From Tetradesmus obliquus (taxonomy: Eukaryota > Chlorophyta > Chlorophyceae > Sphaeropleales > Scenedesmaceae): a stretch of DNA of 64,000 nucleotides. The notes under the pieces were generated by a model, which saw only the letters and a program-made list of their open reading frames with translations, ran no database searches and was not told the origin of the DNA. The DNA is taken from NCBI GenBank assembly GCA_030272155.1, contig CP126203.1, positions 930,001 to 994,000 on the forward strand, written 5' to 3'. The first letter of the stretch is position 1. The number at the start of each line of letters is the position of its first letter. Of this stretch, positions 53,969-64,000 are shown in pieces. A program made the translations under genes and the position numbers.

Positions 53969-55955
53969 GATTAACAAGTGGTCTGTGCACGGATCTCGAA
54001 GGTGCCGTACAGGTGGTCACCGTCGTTGGGGATAAGCCGCTGTGGGGAGGGGAGGAGGAAGGGAGGGAGCAGCAGCAACAGCAGCAGCAGCAGCAGGACA
54101 AGAACGGTTTGATTATGCACGGATCTCGCAGGTGCCGTACAGGTGGTCGCCGTTTTTTGGCGTGAGGCGCTGTAAAGCAGGAAGAAAAGCATCAGCAGCA
54201 TCAACAGCAGCAGCAGCAGCAGCACCCAAGCACCTAAGCAGAGCATCACATGTTAGTAACGCAGTCAATGACACTTACCGCACCTTGCCAAGGCACACGG
54301 TGTGCCAGCAAGGGTGATGTGCATCACTCCCCCTTCCCGCGGCTCTCATGCTACATTCTGATCTCCATATGCCAGCTGTGAAGCATGTCTAGTCACTACG
54401 TTACGAACGAACAAAGTATAACACGTTATAGGACATTGTTAGTAACACTCACTGCGCCTTGTGTGCCAGCCAGGTTGATGCGCATCATGCCCCCTTCCTG
54501 CGGCTCCCAAGCCACATTCTGATCCCCATATTATGGGGCCAGCAGTGAGACATGTCCAGTCACTTTGTAATAAACAGAAGTATAACATGTTATATGACCT
54601 CATCAGTAACACTTACCGCGCCTTGTGTGCCAGCCAGGTTTATGCGCATCACTCCGCCTTCCCGTGGCTCCCATGCCACGATGGTATCCCCAGAAGCCAG
54701 CTGTGAGACATGTCTAGTCACTATGTTATAAGCAAGATATAACATGTTATATGACCTCATCAGTAACACTTACCGCGCCTTGTGTGCCAGCCAGGTTGAT
54801 GCGCATCACGCCACCTTCCCGTGGCTCCCATACCACATTCTGATCTCCATAGGCAACGTTCCAGGCATCTGGCCGCATGGGGACTTCAGCAATGCGACAG
54901 CTCGTGCTGTTGGCCACTGCAGCATGCATTGTGCATGACATGAAGTTGTGTGGGATCACAGCAGTGACAGCAGCAGCAGTGTGTCACAGACATTCAAGCA
55001 TCAGGCCTCATGGGGAATTCAGCGATGCGGCAGCTGGTGCTGTTTGACACTGCAGCAGCAGCAAATCAGTGCGCATATACTTGCACGCTGCGTAAGGCCA
55101 GCAAAAAGTCTTAAACAGAAGGTTGCAGCACAGGGACTTCAGCAATGCGGCATTCATTGTCTCGTGCTGTCAGCAACTGCAGCATTCATTGTGTTTACAT
55201 GACATAAAGTTGCATGAGAGTACAGCAGCAGCAGCAGTGTGTTGCAGACATTCAAGCCTCGGGCCGCATGGGGACCTCAGCGATGCGGCAGCTTGTGCTA
55301 TCAGCCACTGCAGCATGCATTGTGTTGTGTGACATGAAGTTGCGTGAGACCACAGCAGCAGCAGCAGTGTGTTGCACACATTCGAGCCTTGGGCCTCATG
55401 GGGACTTCAGCAATGCGACAGCTCGTGCTGTTGGACACTGCAGCAGTGCAGCATTCAACATAAGCTTACATGTGCTTGCATACTGTCTAAGTCCAGCAAA
55501 TAACATTTCACACTCATGATGAAGATTGCTGCCAAGAGGTCAGCCAGTCAGCCTCCACACCTTGTTGAGTGCCACTCAGTGCAATATTGTGCATGTGTGA
55601 AGCATAAAGCTGTAAAATACCGTGACTTACGTTGGTTCATGTTGAACACTGCCATGCCGTTGCTGCCAGGCTGGCATAGGCTATCAGGCAGCCGCCGCGC
55701 AGCCTCAGCAAAGACCAGCTGCACACCAACTGCTTCACTCAGCAATACACTCATCCTCACATTGGTTCATGTAGAAGACTGCCATGCCATTGCTGCCAGG
55801 TTGGCATCGGCTGTCAGGCAGCCGCCGTGCATTATCAGGCACAGACCAGCTGCAGCGGCAGCTGAAGTCAGTACCAATGATGGCAAGCGGGTAGAACCAC
55901 TTGCTGCAGGTGACGCGGCATTGCGGCAGGGTGACCTGGGTGAGGTTCCACACCT

Positions 55956-55991
<36 letters not shown>

Positions 55992-55996
55992 GCAGC

Positions 55997-56064
<68 letters not shown>

Positions 56065-56472
56065 GTGTTGCGCTTGCTGTGTCAGGATTCACGATGCTGA
56101 TGAGTGGTTCTCCGTGCATCAATGCAGAGCTGAGATGAAGCAATAGCACCAAACTTTAAACCCATGCATAGCAGGGCTGTCCACCATAGCTGCAGCTCCA
56201 ACGCTGACTCAGCTGCTTGCAGATGTGTGCAGCTACCCGACCAGCGCTAGCCTAGCAATGCTGCCCCCTGCAACAAAACCTACTGAAAGACAATTCAGCC
56301 ATACACAACCAATCCAAATGACAGTTTCCGTACCCTTTTCTGGTCCTCTGCCCTCATGATCAGTCTGTTGGGGTCGAAGCATCCGAGGTAGCTGCCCAGA
56401 GGGGCCTGAGCAGCTGCATGGCATGCTGCCAGCACCAGCAGCAAGGCAGCGAGCAGGATGCTGCCGCAACAC
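51606..56472 (-). CDS. secreted WSC-domain/GH16 glycoside hydrolase-like protein
   Basis: Exons in coding order: 56472-56334, 55953-55761, 54916-54774, 53334-53120, 52307-52095 and 51834-51606, all phase-consistent. The first coding exon with the ATG (ending in phase 2) was not found upstream of 56472. The first exon listed holds a hydrophobic signal-like stretch (ILLAALLLVLAACHAAA), then YLGCFDPNRL, the start of a WSC-type Cys-rich carbohydrate-binding domain. That domain continues in the next exon (CRVTCSKWFYPLAIIGTDFS). The GH16 part has LYGTFEIRAQ and the catalytic motif EIDWE (GDFSEIDWEWLN). It continues with TYSINWQPGFVTFALDGRRV and a C-terminal HATISLWTDDRWDRPE resembling the ATLWDADDWAT strand of XTH-like enzymes. 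A cell-wall beta-glucan-active or transglycosylating role is inferred. All three acidic residues of the motif are present. Confidence 0.8.
51955..52015 (-). repeat. tail copy of the GH16-gene fifth exon
   Basis: Minus strand repeats ATGCAGAA.GG.AGAAG.GGACTTG and ATGGGAGGCAACAC downstream of exon 52307-52095, with an in-frame TGA. Confidence 0.8.
52340..52460 (-). repeat. head copy of the GH16-gene fifth exon
   Basis: After a CTGCAG acceptor (52458), the first roughly 80 bases of the exon are repeated almost exactly (GKGMGERLI(S/G)PAEYQKLM), then break off. The intact exon starts at 52307. Confidence 0.9.
52590..53000 (-). repeat. three tail copies of the GH16 catalytic exon
   Basis: Near 52880-53000, 52725-52790 and 52594-52635 the minus strand repeats GCCAAGGAGC..TGCTCGCTGTG to CAGCAGGG/GTGAG. 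The longest copy also repeats GGGGACTTTTCAGAGATTG, but its catalytic region is altered. Confidence 0.85.
53395..54175 (-). repeat. six head copies of the GH16 catalytic exon
   Basis: Six copies of the exon start (RLTPKDGDHLYGTFE) lie upstream of the intact exon at 53334, near 53462, 53650, 53790, 53905, 54040 and 54172. Each is preceded by CTG- or TCCC-rich tracts and an acceptor-like CAG. Confidence 0.88.
53464..53547. repeat. (GGGA)n microsatellite, about 20 units
   Basis: A nearly pure GGGA run next to one head copy. On the coding strand it is a TCCC pyrimidine tract just before an acceptor-like CAG. Confidence 0.95.
54280..54720 (-). repeat. three tail copies of the GH16-gene third exon
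   Basis: GGAGCCACGGGAAGGCGGAG or variants and CTGGCTGGCACACAAGGCGC plus donor GTAAGTGTT or similar recur near 54618-54705, 54440-54530 and 54280-54370, downstream of exon 54916-54774. Confidence 0.86.
55005..55440 (-). repeat. four head copies of the GH16-gene third exon
   Basis: Upstream of the intact exon, copies of the exon start (ANSTSCRIAEVPMR or close variants) after a CTGCAG acceptor occur near 55385-55440, 55255-55315, 55130-55195 and 55010-55055. The spacer GTCTGTGCAACAC-like sequence is repeated as well. Confidence 0.85.
55630..55740 (-). repeat. tail copy of the WSC exon
   Basis: Minus strand repeats RRLPDSxCQPGSNGMAVFxM and donor GTAAGTC downstream of exon 55953-55761. Confidence 0.85.
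55957..56061. repeat. CAG run of about 33 units at the WSC exon acceptor
   Basis: On the coding strand this CTG run ends at the CAG acceptor of exon 55953-55761, with only a few GCC/CGG interruptions. Confidence 0.93.
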
Positions 56473-57092
56473 CTACAAAGATGTGGCAGTTATGTGTAAG
56501 AACCAAGCGGTTGTTGCGGGCATCTGCGTAGCTGCACGCCTCGATCGGTTGCGTATGAGTTGGGATTGCTGGTGCCGGATCCTGCCGGCGAGGAGATGCG
56601 AGGCACTTCCATAACACTGTAAACCATGTTGTTAGGTGTCTTCGTCTTGCCTTGTTGCTTTTTGCATAGTTGCAAAGCCCCGCAGGTGTCTGATGTTGTG
56701 ATGAACTGGCGCGAAGCACGATGTTTCGGTCTGCTCGCAGAATACAGAATGCAAAACAGGCTCAGCGCTCGATAAATATGGAACAATACTGAAAAATGTG
56801 CTGGACAAAGCCATGCAGCTATGTCTTATGCATTTCGTTCATCCCGAGGCAGCGGGAAGTTCGAGCACGCGCGTAACCAACCTGTGACAACCACCTACCC
56901 ACCTACCTGCACACGCGCAAGCTCTCACTTGGTCAGACGTCAACACAAAAAGAGTGCGAAGACTGACTTGCGAGGCGGGTTCGCACGCCCAGTATACAGC
57001 AACTGTTGAAACTCTCTCTTCGGCTGTGAGAGCACTGTTGCACTGCTAGTTGTATTATGAGTTGTAGTTGGGCTAGCGGCTGCCCCATAGAA
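56473..57092. other. 5' region of the GH16 gene
   Basis: The missing first exon of the WSC-GH16 gene is expected here. A minus frame from 56814 (MALSSTFFSIVPYL) and another from 56612 (MEVPRISSPAG) are candidates, but neither gives a clean phase-2 donor. Nothing else is recognised. Confidence 0.4.
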
Positions 57093-57361
57093 TATAAAGA
57101 AAGTTGCCGAATTGCATTCATTACAAGCATAAGCATCATGCAACATAATGCGCACTCACATGGCAAGAAGTGGTCCCCCGAAAGGCCACCATGGCTGCTG
57201 AACCTCAGATTAGCATGTGCAGCTCCTGCTTCTGCTCCTATGTCGTCTAGTATGACCTGCAACCATAACAACACCTGGTCAGCGCCGTCCCGAAGAGCCA
57301 CGATGCCCTTCGGGGGCAACGGCACTGACAGTCTTCCATCCTCTTGTAGTCCTTGGTAGCC
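57093..57361 (-). repeat. dispersed gene-fragment repeat, copy 3
   Basis: About 98 percent identical to 16621-16888 over its whole length, in the same orientation. The internal donor-like GTAATA of copy 1 is GTCATA here. The flanks are unrelated beyond a shared CCCCATA. Confidence 0.88.
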
Positions 57362-57479
57362 CCAGTCCTTAGAACGGAGCCAAAGTCTCCGAAGCAATGA
57401 ACCTAGCAGGATTTACACGCATTGCCGCAACGTATGCGCAGCCTACAGCAACCCTTCAAAAATATGCACTGCTGGCAGG

Positions 57480-57815
57480 CTAGCCGCTGCCCCCGAAGCT
57501 GAAGCTGAGCTGGCACAAAACTTCCGCCCCAGCTGCAGTGAAAAGCTGAGGCCAACGTACGTATGCATATGCAGCAGCGATTCCCATACATAACATGCGC
57601 TGCTGGCAGGCTAGACGCTGCCCCGAAAGCTGAAGCTGAGCTTGGGCCTCCCTGTGCCGGAGAATTCTGTAGAATTCCTCTACAGCAAAACCGTGCAGAT
57701 GTGCTGCACTGCTGCCCAAACTGGCAGGCTAGACGCTGCCCCGAAAGCTGAAGCTGAGCTTGGGCCTCCCTGTGCCGGAGAATTCTGTAGAATTCCTCTA
57801 CAGCAAAACCGTGCA
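57480..57815 (-). repeat. three tail copies of the ARGLU1-like terminal exon
   Basis: AAGCTCAGCTTCAGCTT.CGG and GGCAGCG.CTAGCCTGCCAG recur three times downstream of the intact stop at 57847-57849. Copies near 57600-57690 and 57720-57815 are almost identical to each other over about 118 bases. Confidence 0.88.
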
Positions 57816-57846
57816 GATGTGCTGCACTGCTGCCCAAACTGGCAGG

Positions 57847-59816
57847 CTAGGCGCTGCCCCCGAAGCTGAAGCTGAGCTTGGGCCGGCCCTTGCCCAGGAT
57901 CTTCTGCTGCTCCTTCTTCTTGGCCGCCTCCTCCTTCTTGCGCCTGCGGATAAAACAATGCAGCGGTTGCAGACGAGCAGCAGAGGCACATGTACTATGG
58001 TCAGCCGCACGCATTGCCCCAGGATCCTGTGCTGCTGCTTCTTGGCCGCCTCTAATTTCTTTGCTGCGACAGAAATTGATGCAAATGTTTTTGCAAATGC
58101 AGCACAGCAGAAGAGGCACAAAGCACCAGCTGTGCGGTGCAACTGCAACAAGAAGCCGCTTGCTTGATTGTTCAGCAGGTAACACACATCAATGACCCAT
58201 CAGCCAGCTGCTAACAGCAAACTACAGTCCTCACAGCCGACTGTATGTGCTTTCTTAAACGCAATGACAGCAGCACCTATATGCACACCACCACCGCCAT
58301 GCACCACAACAAGCTCTGGGAGGAAGCAACACCCATCAAATGCAGGCATCAACACAATCAGCTGCAGGAGCTGTACAGCACATGTGCCCCGCACCTCTTT
58401 TTTTCTTTCCTTTTCTCCTGCACCTTCGCCTGAAGCACCGCCAACCGCCCCCACCTTCTGCTCGAAAGGAAAAAAACGCCCCGCCTTCTCCTGCCACCAT
58501 ACTAACAGCAGGCACATGCACGCCAGCACTACAAGCTATCCAACCCTCACCTCTTTTCTTCTTTCTTCTTCTCTTCCACCTGCGCCTGCAGCGCTGCCAG
58601 ATGCGCCTCGTGGCGGCGGCGCTCCTCCTCTGCTCGTGCAGCGGCGGCAGCAGTTTCCTGCAAACAGAAAAATGGCACGGACACGCAGCGCAGATGGTGT
58701 GAATCATGAGCTACCGGGTGCATGCATGCACCCTTTTGCATTGTGCATGTAAGCAGCACTCCACCTCTGCCAGGGCTGCTGCAGCAGCAGCATCCTGCAA
58801 GCATACAAGGAATGCCAAGCTCTGACACAGCTCAGGCTGTTGCAGTCCAAACCACGCGACAGGATCTCCGATGAGACAGCCAATGATTCAGTGATCTCAC
58901 GTACCTCTGCCTGCCGCTGCTCCTCAATTCCAGCCAGGTGCTGGTCCTCAGCCGCTTACGGAACGCAAAGCCACTCGAGTTTATGATCTATACTGGTCCG
59001 ATGACCCCACATACCTCTCTCCTGCCCTGCTCCTACACAGCCGACCTGCCTTACAGTCCCAAGATGCTCGAGAGCAGAGATCCAAAAAAATAATGCCAAT
59101 GATCCAGTGATCTCTGTTCAGACGGACAACCTCACACACCTCTGCCGCTGCTCCTCGATCTCCCCCAGGCGCGCTCGTCAGCCGCTACCATACAAAATAT
59201 AAAGCCACTCTGTCCACTCAAGTTTAGATCCTGCAACGGTCCAATGATCTCACATACCTCTGCCTGCCGCTGCTCCTAATTTCTGCCAGGCGCCGCTCCT
59301 CAGCCGGTACACTTGAAACACCAAGCCAATCAGGCTTCTAGTCTAACTCACACAATAGGATCTACGATGATAAAGCCACCGATGATGCCAATGATTTGGT
59401 TATGTCCTACCTCTGCCTGCCGCTGCTCCTCGATCTCCGGAAGGCGCCGCTCCACAGCCGCCGCCACACGGAACAAGACACCACTCTGTCATAGTACAAT
59501 CAACGGCGGTCCAATGATCCGCCATACCTCTGCCTGCCGCTGCTCCTCAATCTCAGCCAGCCGCCGCACCTCCGTCGCTTCCACACGACATACAAAACCA
59601 CTCTGCACGCTCGAATTTAGGTCCTACGATGATCCAAATGATGTCCCTTACCTCAGCCTGCCGCTGCTCCTCGATCTCTGCCAGGCGCCGCTCCTCAGCC
59701 GCGATCTGCTGCCGCTTCTGCTGCTTGGCCTCCTCATCGGCTGCTGCCTCTGCTGCTATCTCCTCGTCAACGGCCTTCTCAAGCGCCGCACGCTCAGCCT
59801 GAGGCAGACAAAAGGG

Positions 59817-59852
<36 letters not shown>

Positions 59853-61076
59853 CAAAAAGTGACTCAGCATCGCACATCTTTTCAGCGGCTGCTGCCTCTG
59901 CTGCTATCTCCTCGTCAACCGCCTTCTCAAGCGCCGCACGCTCAGCCTGCGTCATAACAGCAGCACAAAACGCTCAGCTTGACACATGTCCTCATCAGCT
60001 GCCTGTTGTGCTGCGATCTCCTCGTCAACCGCCTTCTCAAGCGCCGCACGCTCCGCCTGCGTCATAACAGCAGCACAAAACGCTCAGCTTGACACATGTC
60101 CTTATCAGCTGCCTCTTGTGCTGCAATATCCTCAGTTGACAGCCTTCTCAAGCGCCGCACGCTCAGCCTGCCGTGCAACAGAAACAGCAGGGAAAGTGTC
60201 AAGCAGCAAGCCTGAGGCACAAGGTGGTGTCATCGTTCAGCTGGTGAGGCTGGGTCTGCTGCTGCCTCTGCTGCAATCTCCGCATCAACGGCCTTCTCGA
60301 GCGCCGCACGCTCAGCCTGCGTCATAACAGCAGCACAACACGCTCAGCTTGACACATGTCTTCATCAGCTGCCTATTGTGCTGCGATCTCCTCAGTTGAC
60401 AGCCTTCTCAAGCACGCCACGCTCAGCCTGCAACATAACAGCAGCACAAAACACTCAGCTTGACACATGTCCTCATCAGCTGCCTCTTGTGCTGTGATCT
60501 CCTCAGTTGACAGCCTTCTCACGAACGCCACGCTCGGCCTGCAGCTTTCTTTGATGTGACTCTGGTTCAACAACACAAACGTATGAAATAGAAGATGTAC
60601 ATGTGCAAAGCATTTACTTGATCAAATATATCGAATAGCCGAACTGCCACACTGCTGGTGAGAGCGTGAAACTCACCGCCAGGCGCGCCGCCAAGCTGGC
60701 TTGAACATGTTCGCTCGCCAGCAACTCTTCACCCGCCCTCAACAGACTCAGCCACTTCAGCTTTGCCTTTCTACCCAGAAGGGAACTGATGAATTGCCAG
60801 ATTTTGACGGACTTTCCGCGCTATTTGAACTAGAATGGTTGCAAAACCGCGACGCACACGGCAAGCGACCACAAACAGCGCAGCAGAATGGCCAGACTGG
60901 CGGTCACAACACAAACTCACCGCCAGGCGCGCCGCCAGGCTGGCTTGCACATGCTCACTCGCAAGCACCTCCTTCACCCGCCCCTCCACAAATTCAGCCA
61001 GCAGCCGCTCCAACTCTTCTGTAATGAGGGACTCCTCCAAAGCAGCGCGTGCCCTGTGGCAGCAGCAGCGGCAGCA

Positions 61077-61109
<33 letters not shown>

Positions 61110-61779
61110 CGATGTGAGTGTGTTGCAGCCCCTCCAGCTCTTCTGTGACAAGGGACTACAACAGGGCAGCACAGGCCCTGCGGTGGCAGCAGCAGCAGCA
61201 GCAGCAGCAGCAGTCAAAGGATATGCAACTGTGCTGGCTCCTTACAAGCCGCACAAAGCTGGAGAGAGTCAAACTGCATTCAACATGCATTGCACTAGAC
61301 TTGGCACACCAGGTAAAGCTTGCAGGACAGCTTGCAGGAAGCACATGCATAACAACCACCCTGCACTCCCTGCCGCTCACTCCGCAAGCTCCTCTTCAGC
61401 CGCTGCCGCTGCTGCAGCTGCTGCAGCAGCCTTTGCAGCAGCAGCCCCCTCACTCTCAGGACTCCTGCTGTGGCTGCGGCTGCGGCTGCGGCTTCGGCTC
61501 CTGCTGCTGTCCCCGCCGCTCCTGCTGCTGCTCCTGCTCCTGCTGCTGCGCTTGCGCCGTTGCCTTTCCTTGCTCCTGCTCCTGCTCCTGCTGCTGTGCT
61601 TCCTAGCTGGCTTGCCTCGTTCGCCACTCCTGCTCCTGCTCCTGCTGCGGCTGATGCTGCCTCTGCGCTTGCTGCCGCTGCGGCTCCTCGCCCGGCCCCT
61701 GCTGCTGCTGCGCCTGCGCTTGCTGCTGCCACTGACCTCAGCACCCCTGCGCTTGCTGCCGCCCCTAGTAGCCTCATCC

Positions 61780-61814
<35 letters not shown>

Positions 61815-64000
61815 TCTAGCACTATCGCTGTCGCGGCGCCTGTCAGAGGGAGCCGACGGCCTATCGATAGTGGGCCGAGTCCTGTCGCCCCTGTCAGCTC
61901 CTTTTGTGTGGTCCCTGTCTCTGCTGCTGTCCCTGGCACGGTTCTTGTCCCGCCTGCTGCTGTCACTGGGACGGCTGGGCCTGTGGGTGGCTGAGTCCCT
62001 GCCGGTGCCTCCTGCAAGCAAGACACAAGGACAGTTTCAAAGTGTTACTAAGAGTAAGGTGCCAGACAGGGCAGCATGGGTCTGTCGTTGGGCCTGCTTG
62101 GCCTGTGGCTAGCTGCATCCCTGCCAGCACCTCCTGCAAGCAAGACAGCAGTTGTGAAACAGACAGGGCAGCATCAAGTCAGATCCTGTCTCTGCTGCTG
62201 TCCCTGGTGCGGTCCTTGTCCCGCCTGCTGCTGTCGCTGGGCCGGCTGGGCCTGTGGCTAGCTTAGTCCCTGCCAGTGCCTCCTGCAAGCACAACAGCAA
62301 GACAGTTTCAAAGTGTTACTCAGAGTAAGGTGCCAGACAGGGCAGCATGGTTCTGTCGTTGGGCCTGCTTGGCCTGTGGGTGGCTGCATCCCTGCCGGTA
62401 CCTCCTGCAGGCAAGACAGAAGTTAAACGCAGACAGGCAGCTTGATTTCAAAAAGATATGAGACAGGACAAGTGGGTAACAACAGCTGATCCTGTGGGCG
62501 CTGGGCCTGCTCGGCCTGTGGGTGGCTGAGTCCCTTCCAGTGCCACCTGCAAGCAGACAGCGCAGCATAGCTGTGAGACAAAGCAGGGAGGAGAAATGTG
62601 CATCAAGAGCTGGGCCGGCTGGGCCTGTGGCTGGCTGCACCCCTGCCAGTGCCTCCTGCAAGCAAGACAGCAGTTTGACAACATACGTGGCAGCATCAAG
62701 TCAGGTCCTGTCTCTGCTGCTGTCCCTGGCGCGCTCTTTGTCCCGCCTGCTGCTGTCGCTGGGCCGGCTGGGCCTGTGGCTGTCTCTTACGGTGCCTCCT
62801 GCAAGCAACACAGCAGGACATTGTACAAAGAAGCTGTCAGACAGAGCAGTATGTTTGTCCCGCCTGCTGCTGTTGCTCGACCTGCTGGGCCTGCGGCTGG
62901 CTGCATCCCTGCCAGTGCCTCCTGCAGGCAAGAAAGAAGTTCAAATGCAGACAAGCACCTTGATTTCAAAAAGTGAACGAGACAGGACGAGAGGGTAACA
63001 ACAGCTGATTCTGTAGGCGCTGGGCCGGCTGGGCCTGTGGGTGGCTGAGTCCCTGCCAGTGCCTCCTGCAAGCAACAAAGCAGGACAGTTCAAAAGTGAG
63101 GCTTCAGACGGGCAAGTTTGGGTCGGTCGCTGGGGCCATGTTGGTTGCTGTCGCCGCCAGCACCTCCTGCAAGCAGAGGAATTCATATCATATGAATCAA
63201 ATGCAGGCAGGGCAGTGTTGCTGTGATGCAAAAGTAATCAGGACTTCCGCACCCTGCTGCCACCCACCTCTCCCTCCAGGCGAGCTGCGCCGCCTGTCCC
63301 TGCTCCTGCTCCTGCTGCGGCTGCCGCGCCTGCCACTGCCACTGCCACGCTTCAGCTCCTGCTGCTGCTCCCTGCCACGCTGCCTGTCCCTGTCCCTGTC
63401 CCTGCCGCTAGCTCTATCTCTGTCCTTCTCTTTGTCTCTGCTGCTGCTGCGCCGCCGCCGCCGATCTCTGCTGCGGCTGCGGCTGCGCAGAGCATCCTGC
63501 TTCTTATCCTTGTCAGCGCGTGCCCTGTCCTTGCTCCTGCTCCTGCTGCGGCTGCGGCTGCGGAGAGCTGCCTGCTTGTCCTTATCAACACGTGTCCTCT
63601 CTCTGCTGCGGCTGCGGCTGCGGGGAACTCCCTGCTTATCCTTATCAACACGCTTGCTGTCCCTGCTGCGGCTGCGGCCACCACGGGAGCGGTCCGGCTG
63701 CTTGCTCTTATCAGCCTTGTCTGCTATTTCTACCTTGTCTGCTGCATCTGCCCTGCCTGCCGCTGCCGCTGCTGCTTTTCCTGTCTCTGCTTTGTCTGCT
63801 GTTGTTGGTGTGCCTTGCTGCGCTGCGTCCTGCTGCTCCTTGGGCTGCTCTGTGTCAAGGCCTGCTGCTGCTGCTGGCGGTTCCTTGTGACTGGCATCGT
63901 CTTTCACAGCAGCAGCACCAGTAGCAGCAGTTCTCATTGCGGCCGCACCCGGAGTTGCTGATGGACCATCATCACTGTCACCATCTGCTGCTGCTGCTGC
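57847..64000 (-). CDS. ARGLU1-like RS-rich splicing/transcription protein (5' end outside window)
   Basis: Exons in coding order: beyond 64000 to 63268, 62011-61381, 61053-60921, 59798-59652, 58794-58765, 58657-58551 and 57943-57847, all in phase. The N-terminal part is an RS domain (RSRSRSRERTRVDKDKQ, RSRSRSRSKDRARADKD), preceded by Ala/Asp-rich sequence open to the window edge. The second half is an alpha-helical Glu/Arg/Gln region (EELERLLAEFVEGRVKEVLA, SEHVQASLAARLA, EERRLAEIEEQRQAE). The end is KKKEQQKILGKGRPKLSFSF, the hallmark C-terminus of ARGLU1 proteins. ARGLU1 modulates transcription and splicing with RS-domain partners in the nucleus; function by family. The coiled region is short and could include further small exons. 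Nearly every exon has head or tail copies. Confidence 0.8.
58015..58065 (-). repeat. head copy of the ARGLU1-like terminal exon
   Basis: Minus strand GAGGCGGCCAAGAAG and AGGATCCTGGGGCAA repeat the exon start upstream of 57943. Confidence 0.75.
58395..58470 (-). repeat. tail copy of the ARGLU1-like sixth exon
   Basis: AGGCGAAGGTGCAGGAGAAA and AGGAAAGAAAAAAAGAGGTG repeat the exon end and donor downstream of exon 58657-58551. Confidence 0.75.
58905..59560 (-). repeat. five tail copies of the ARGLU1-like fourth exon
   Basis: GAGGAGCAGCGGCAGGCAGA with donor GTA/GTG (LAEIEEQRQAE) recurs near 59525-59575, 59405-59460, 59255-59305, 59135-59170 and 58905-58945, downstream of exon 59798-59652. Spacers carry repeated AATGATCC-type sequence. 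Confidence 0.86.
59880..60545 (-). repeat. six head copies of the ARGLU1-like fourth exon
   Basis: GCTGAGCGTGCGGCGCTTGA, then GAAGGC.GTTGACGAGGAGAT and similar (AERAALEKAVDEEIA) recur near 59880-59950, 60000-60060, 60115-60175, 60260-60320, 60380-60430 and 60490-60545, upstream of the intact exon start at 59798. Confidence 0.88.
60675..60757 (-). repeat. tail copy of the ARGLU1-like third exon
   Basis: Repeats GCGAGCGAACATGTTCAAGC and CAGCTTGGCGGCGCGCCTGG with donor GTGAGTTT, downstream of exon 61053-60921. Confidence 0.87.
61130..61190 (-). repeat. head copy of the ARGLU1-like third exon
   Basis: After a CAG acceptor, GGCCTGTGCTGCCCTGTTGT and AGTCCCTTGTCACAGAAGAG resemble the exon start (ARAALEESLITEE) upstream of 61053. 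Confidence 0.75.
62085..63075 (-). repeat. about eight head copies of the ARGLU1-like second exon
   Basis: Copies of the exon start (GGCACCGGCAGGGACTCAGC or GGTGCTGGCAGGGATGCAGC variants; GTGRDSATHRPSRPSD) after TTGCAG acceptors recur every 105-150 bases between the first exon and the intact exon start at 62011. The most upstream ones keep only the first 40 bases; others extend to SSRRDK. Confidence 0.88.

Overview
The window is nuclear DNA of a green alga. Every large gene is split by many short-exon GT-AG introns, with occasional GC-AG introns. The gene set is eukaryotic: a mitochondrial OMA1-type protease, an SUV39-class SET methyltransferase, an F-box/LRR protein, SNAPC3, and an ARGLU1-like splicing factor. 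CAG/CTG trinucleotide repeats saturate the sequence. The style suggests a chlorophycean alga, possibly of the Scenedesmus/Tetradesmus group; that assignment is inference. There are no operons, and most long open frames are artefacts of stop-free GCA/CAG repeats.

Layout. 367-3564 (+) is a Q/A/S-rich intronless gene and 4542-5804 (-) a four-TM protein with an Ala-rich tail. 7338-7855 (+) is a diverged copy of the 3' end of the first gene. 8282-12760 (+) is an OMA1-like M48 metallopeptidase in nine exons with consistent phases. 13403-16381 (-) is a convergent SET-domain methyltransferase. 18821-27462 (-) holds three paralogous small secreted proteins plus an orphan first exon. 29944-41513 (-) is a 14-exon F-box/LRR gene carrying a 3.3-kb minisatellite. 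It is divergent from 41883-50302 (+), SNAPC3/SNAP50. The 4.75-kb fourth intron of SNAPC3 contains a membrane-protein gene on the other strand and an AT-rich, plastid-like island. 51606-56472 (-) is a secreted WSC-GH16 protein. 57847-64000 (-) is an ARGLU1-like protein that runs off the right edge.

The most striking property is shared by most of these genes. Many exons are accompanied by truncated tandem copies of their own boundary. Copies upstream of an exon contain the intron 3' end plus the exon head. Copies downstream contain the exon tail plus the donor site. The complete exon lies between them. This one rule explains most of the otherwise puzzling repeats in introns and intergenic spaces. 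One OMA1 intron consists almost wholly of such copies, and some copies keep usable splice sites and reading frame. A second shared property is that CTG runs on the sense strand very often lie just before acceptor CAGs, so the orientation of CAG versus CTG tracts largely tracks gene strand. Exon coordinates were worked out by eye from splice sites, reading phase and family similarity; no transcript evidence was available.
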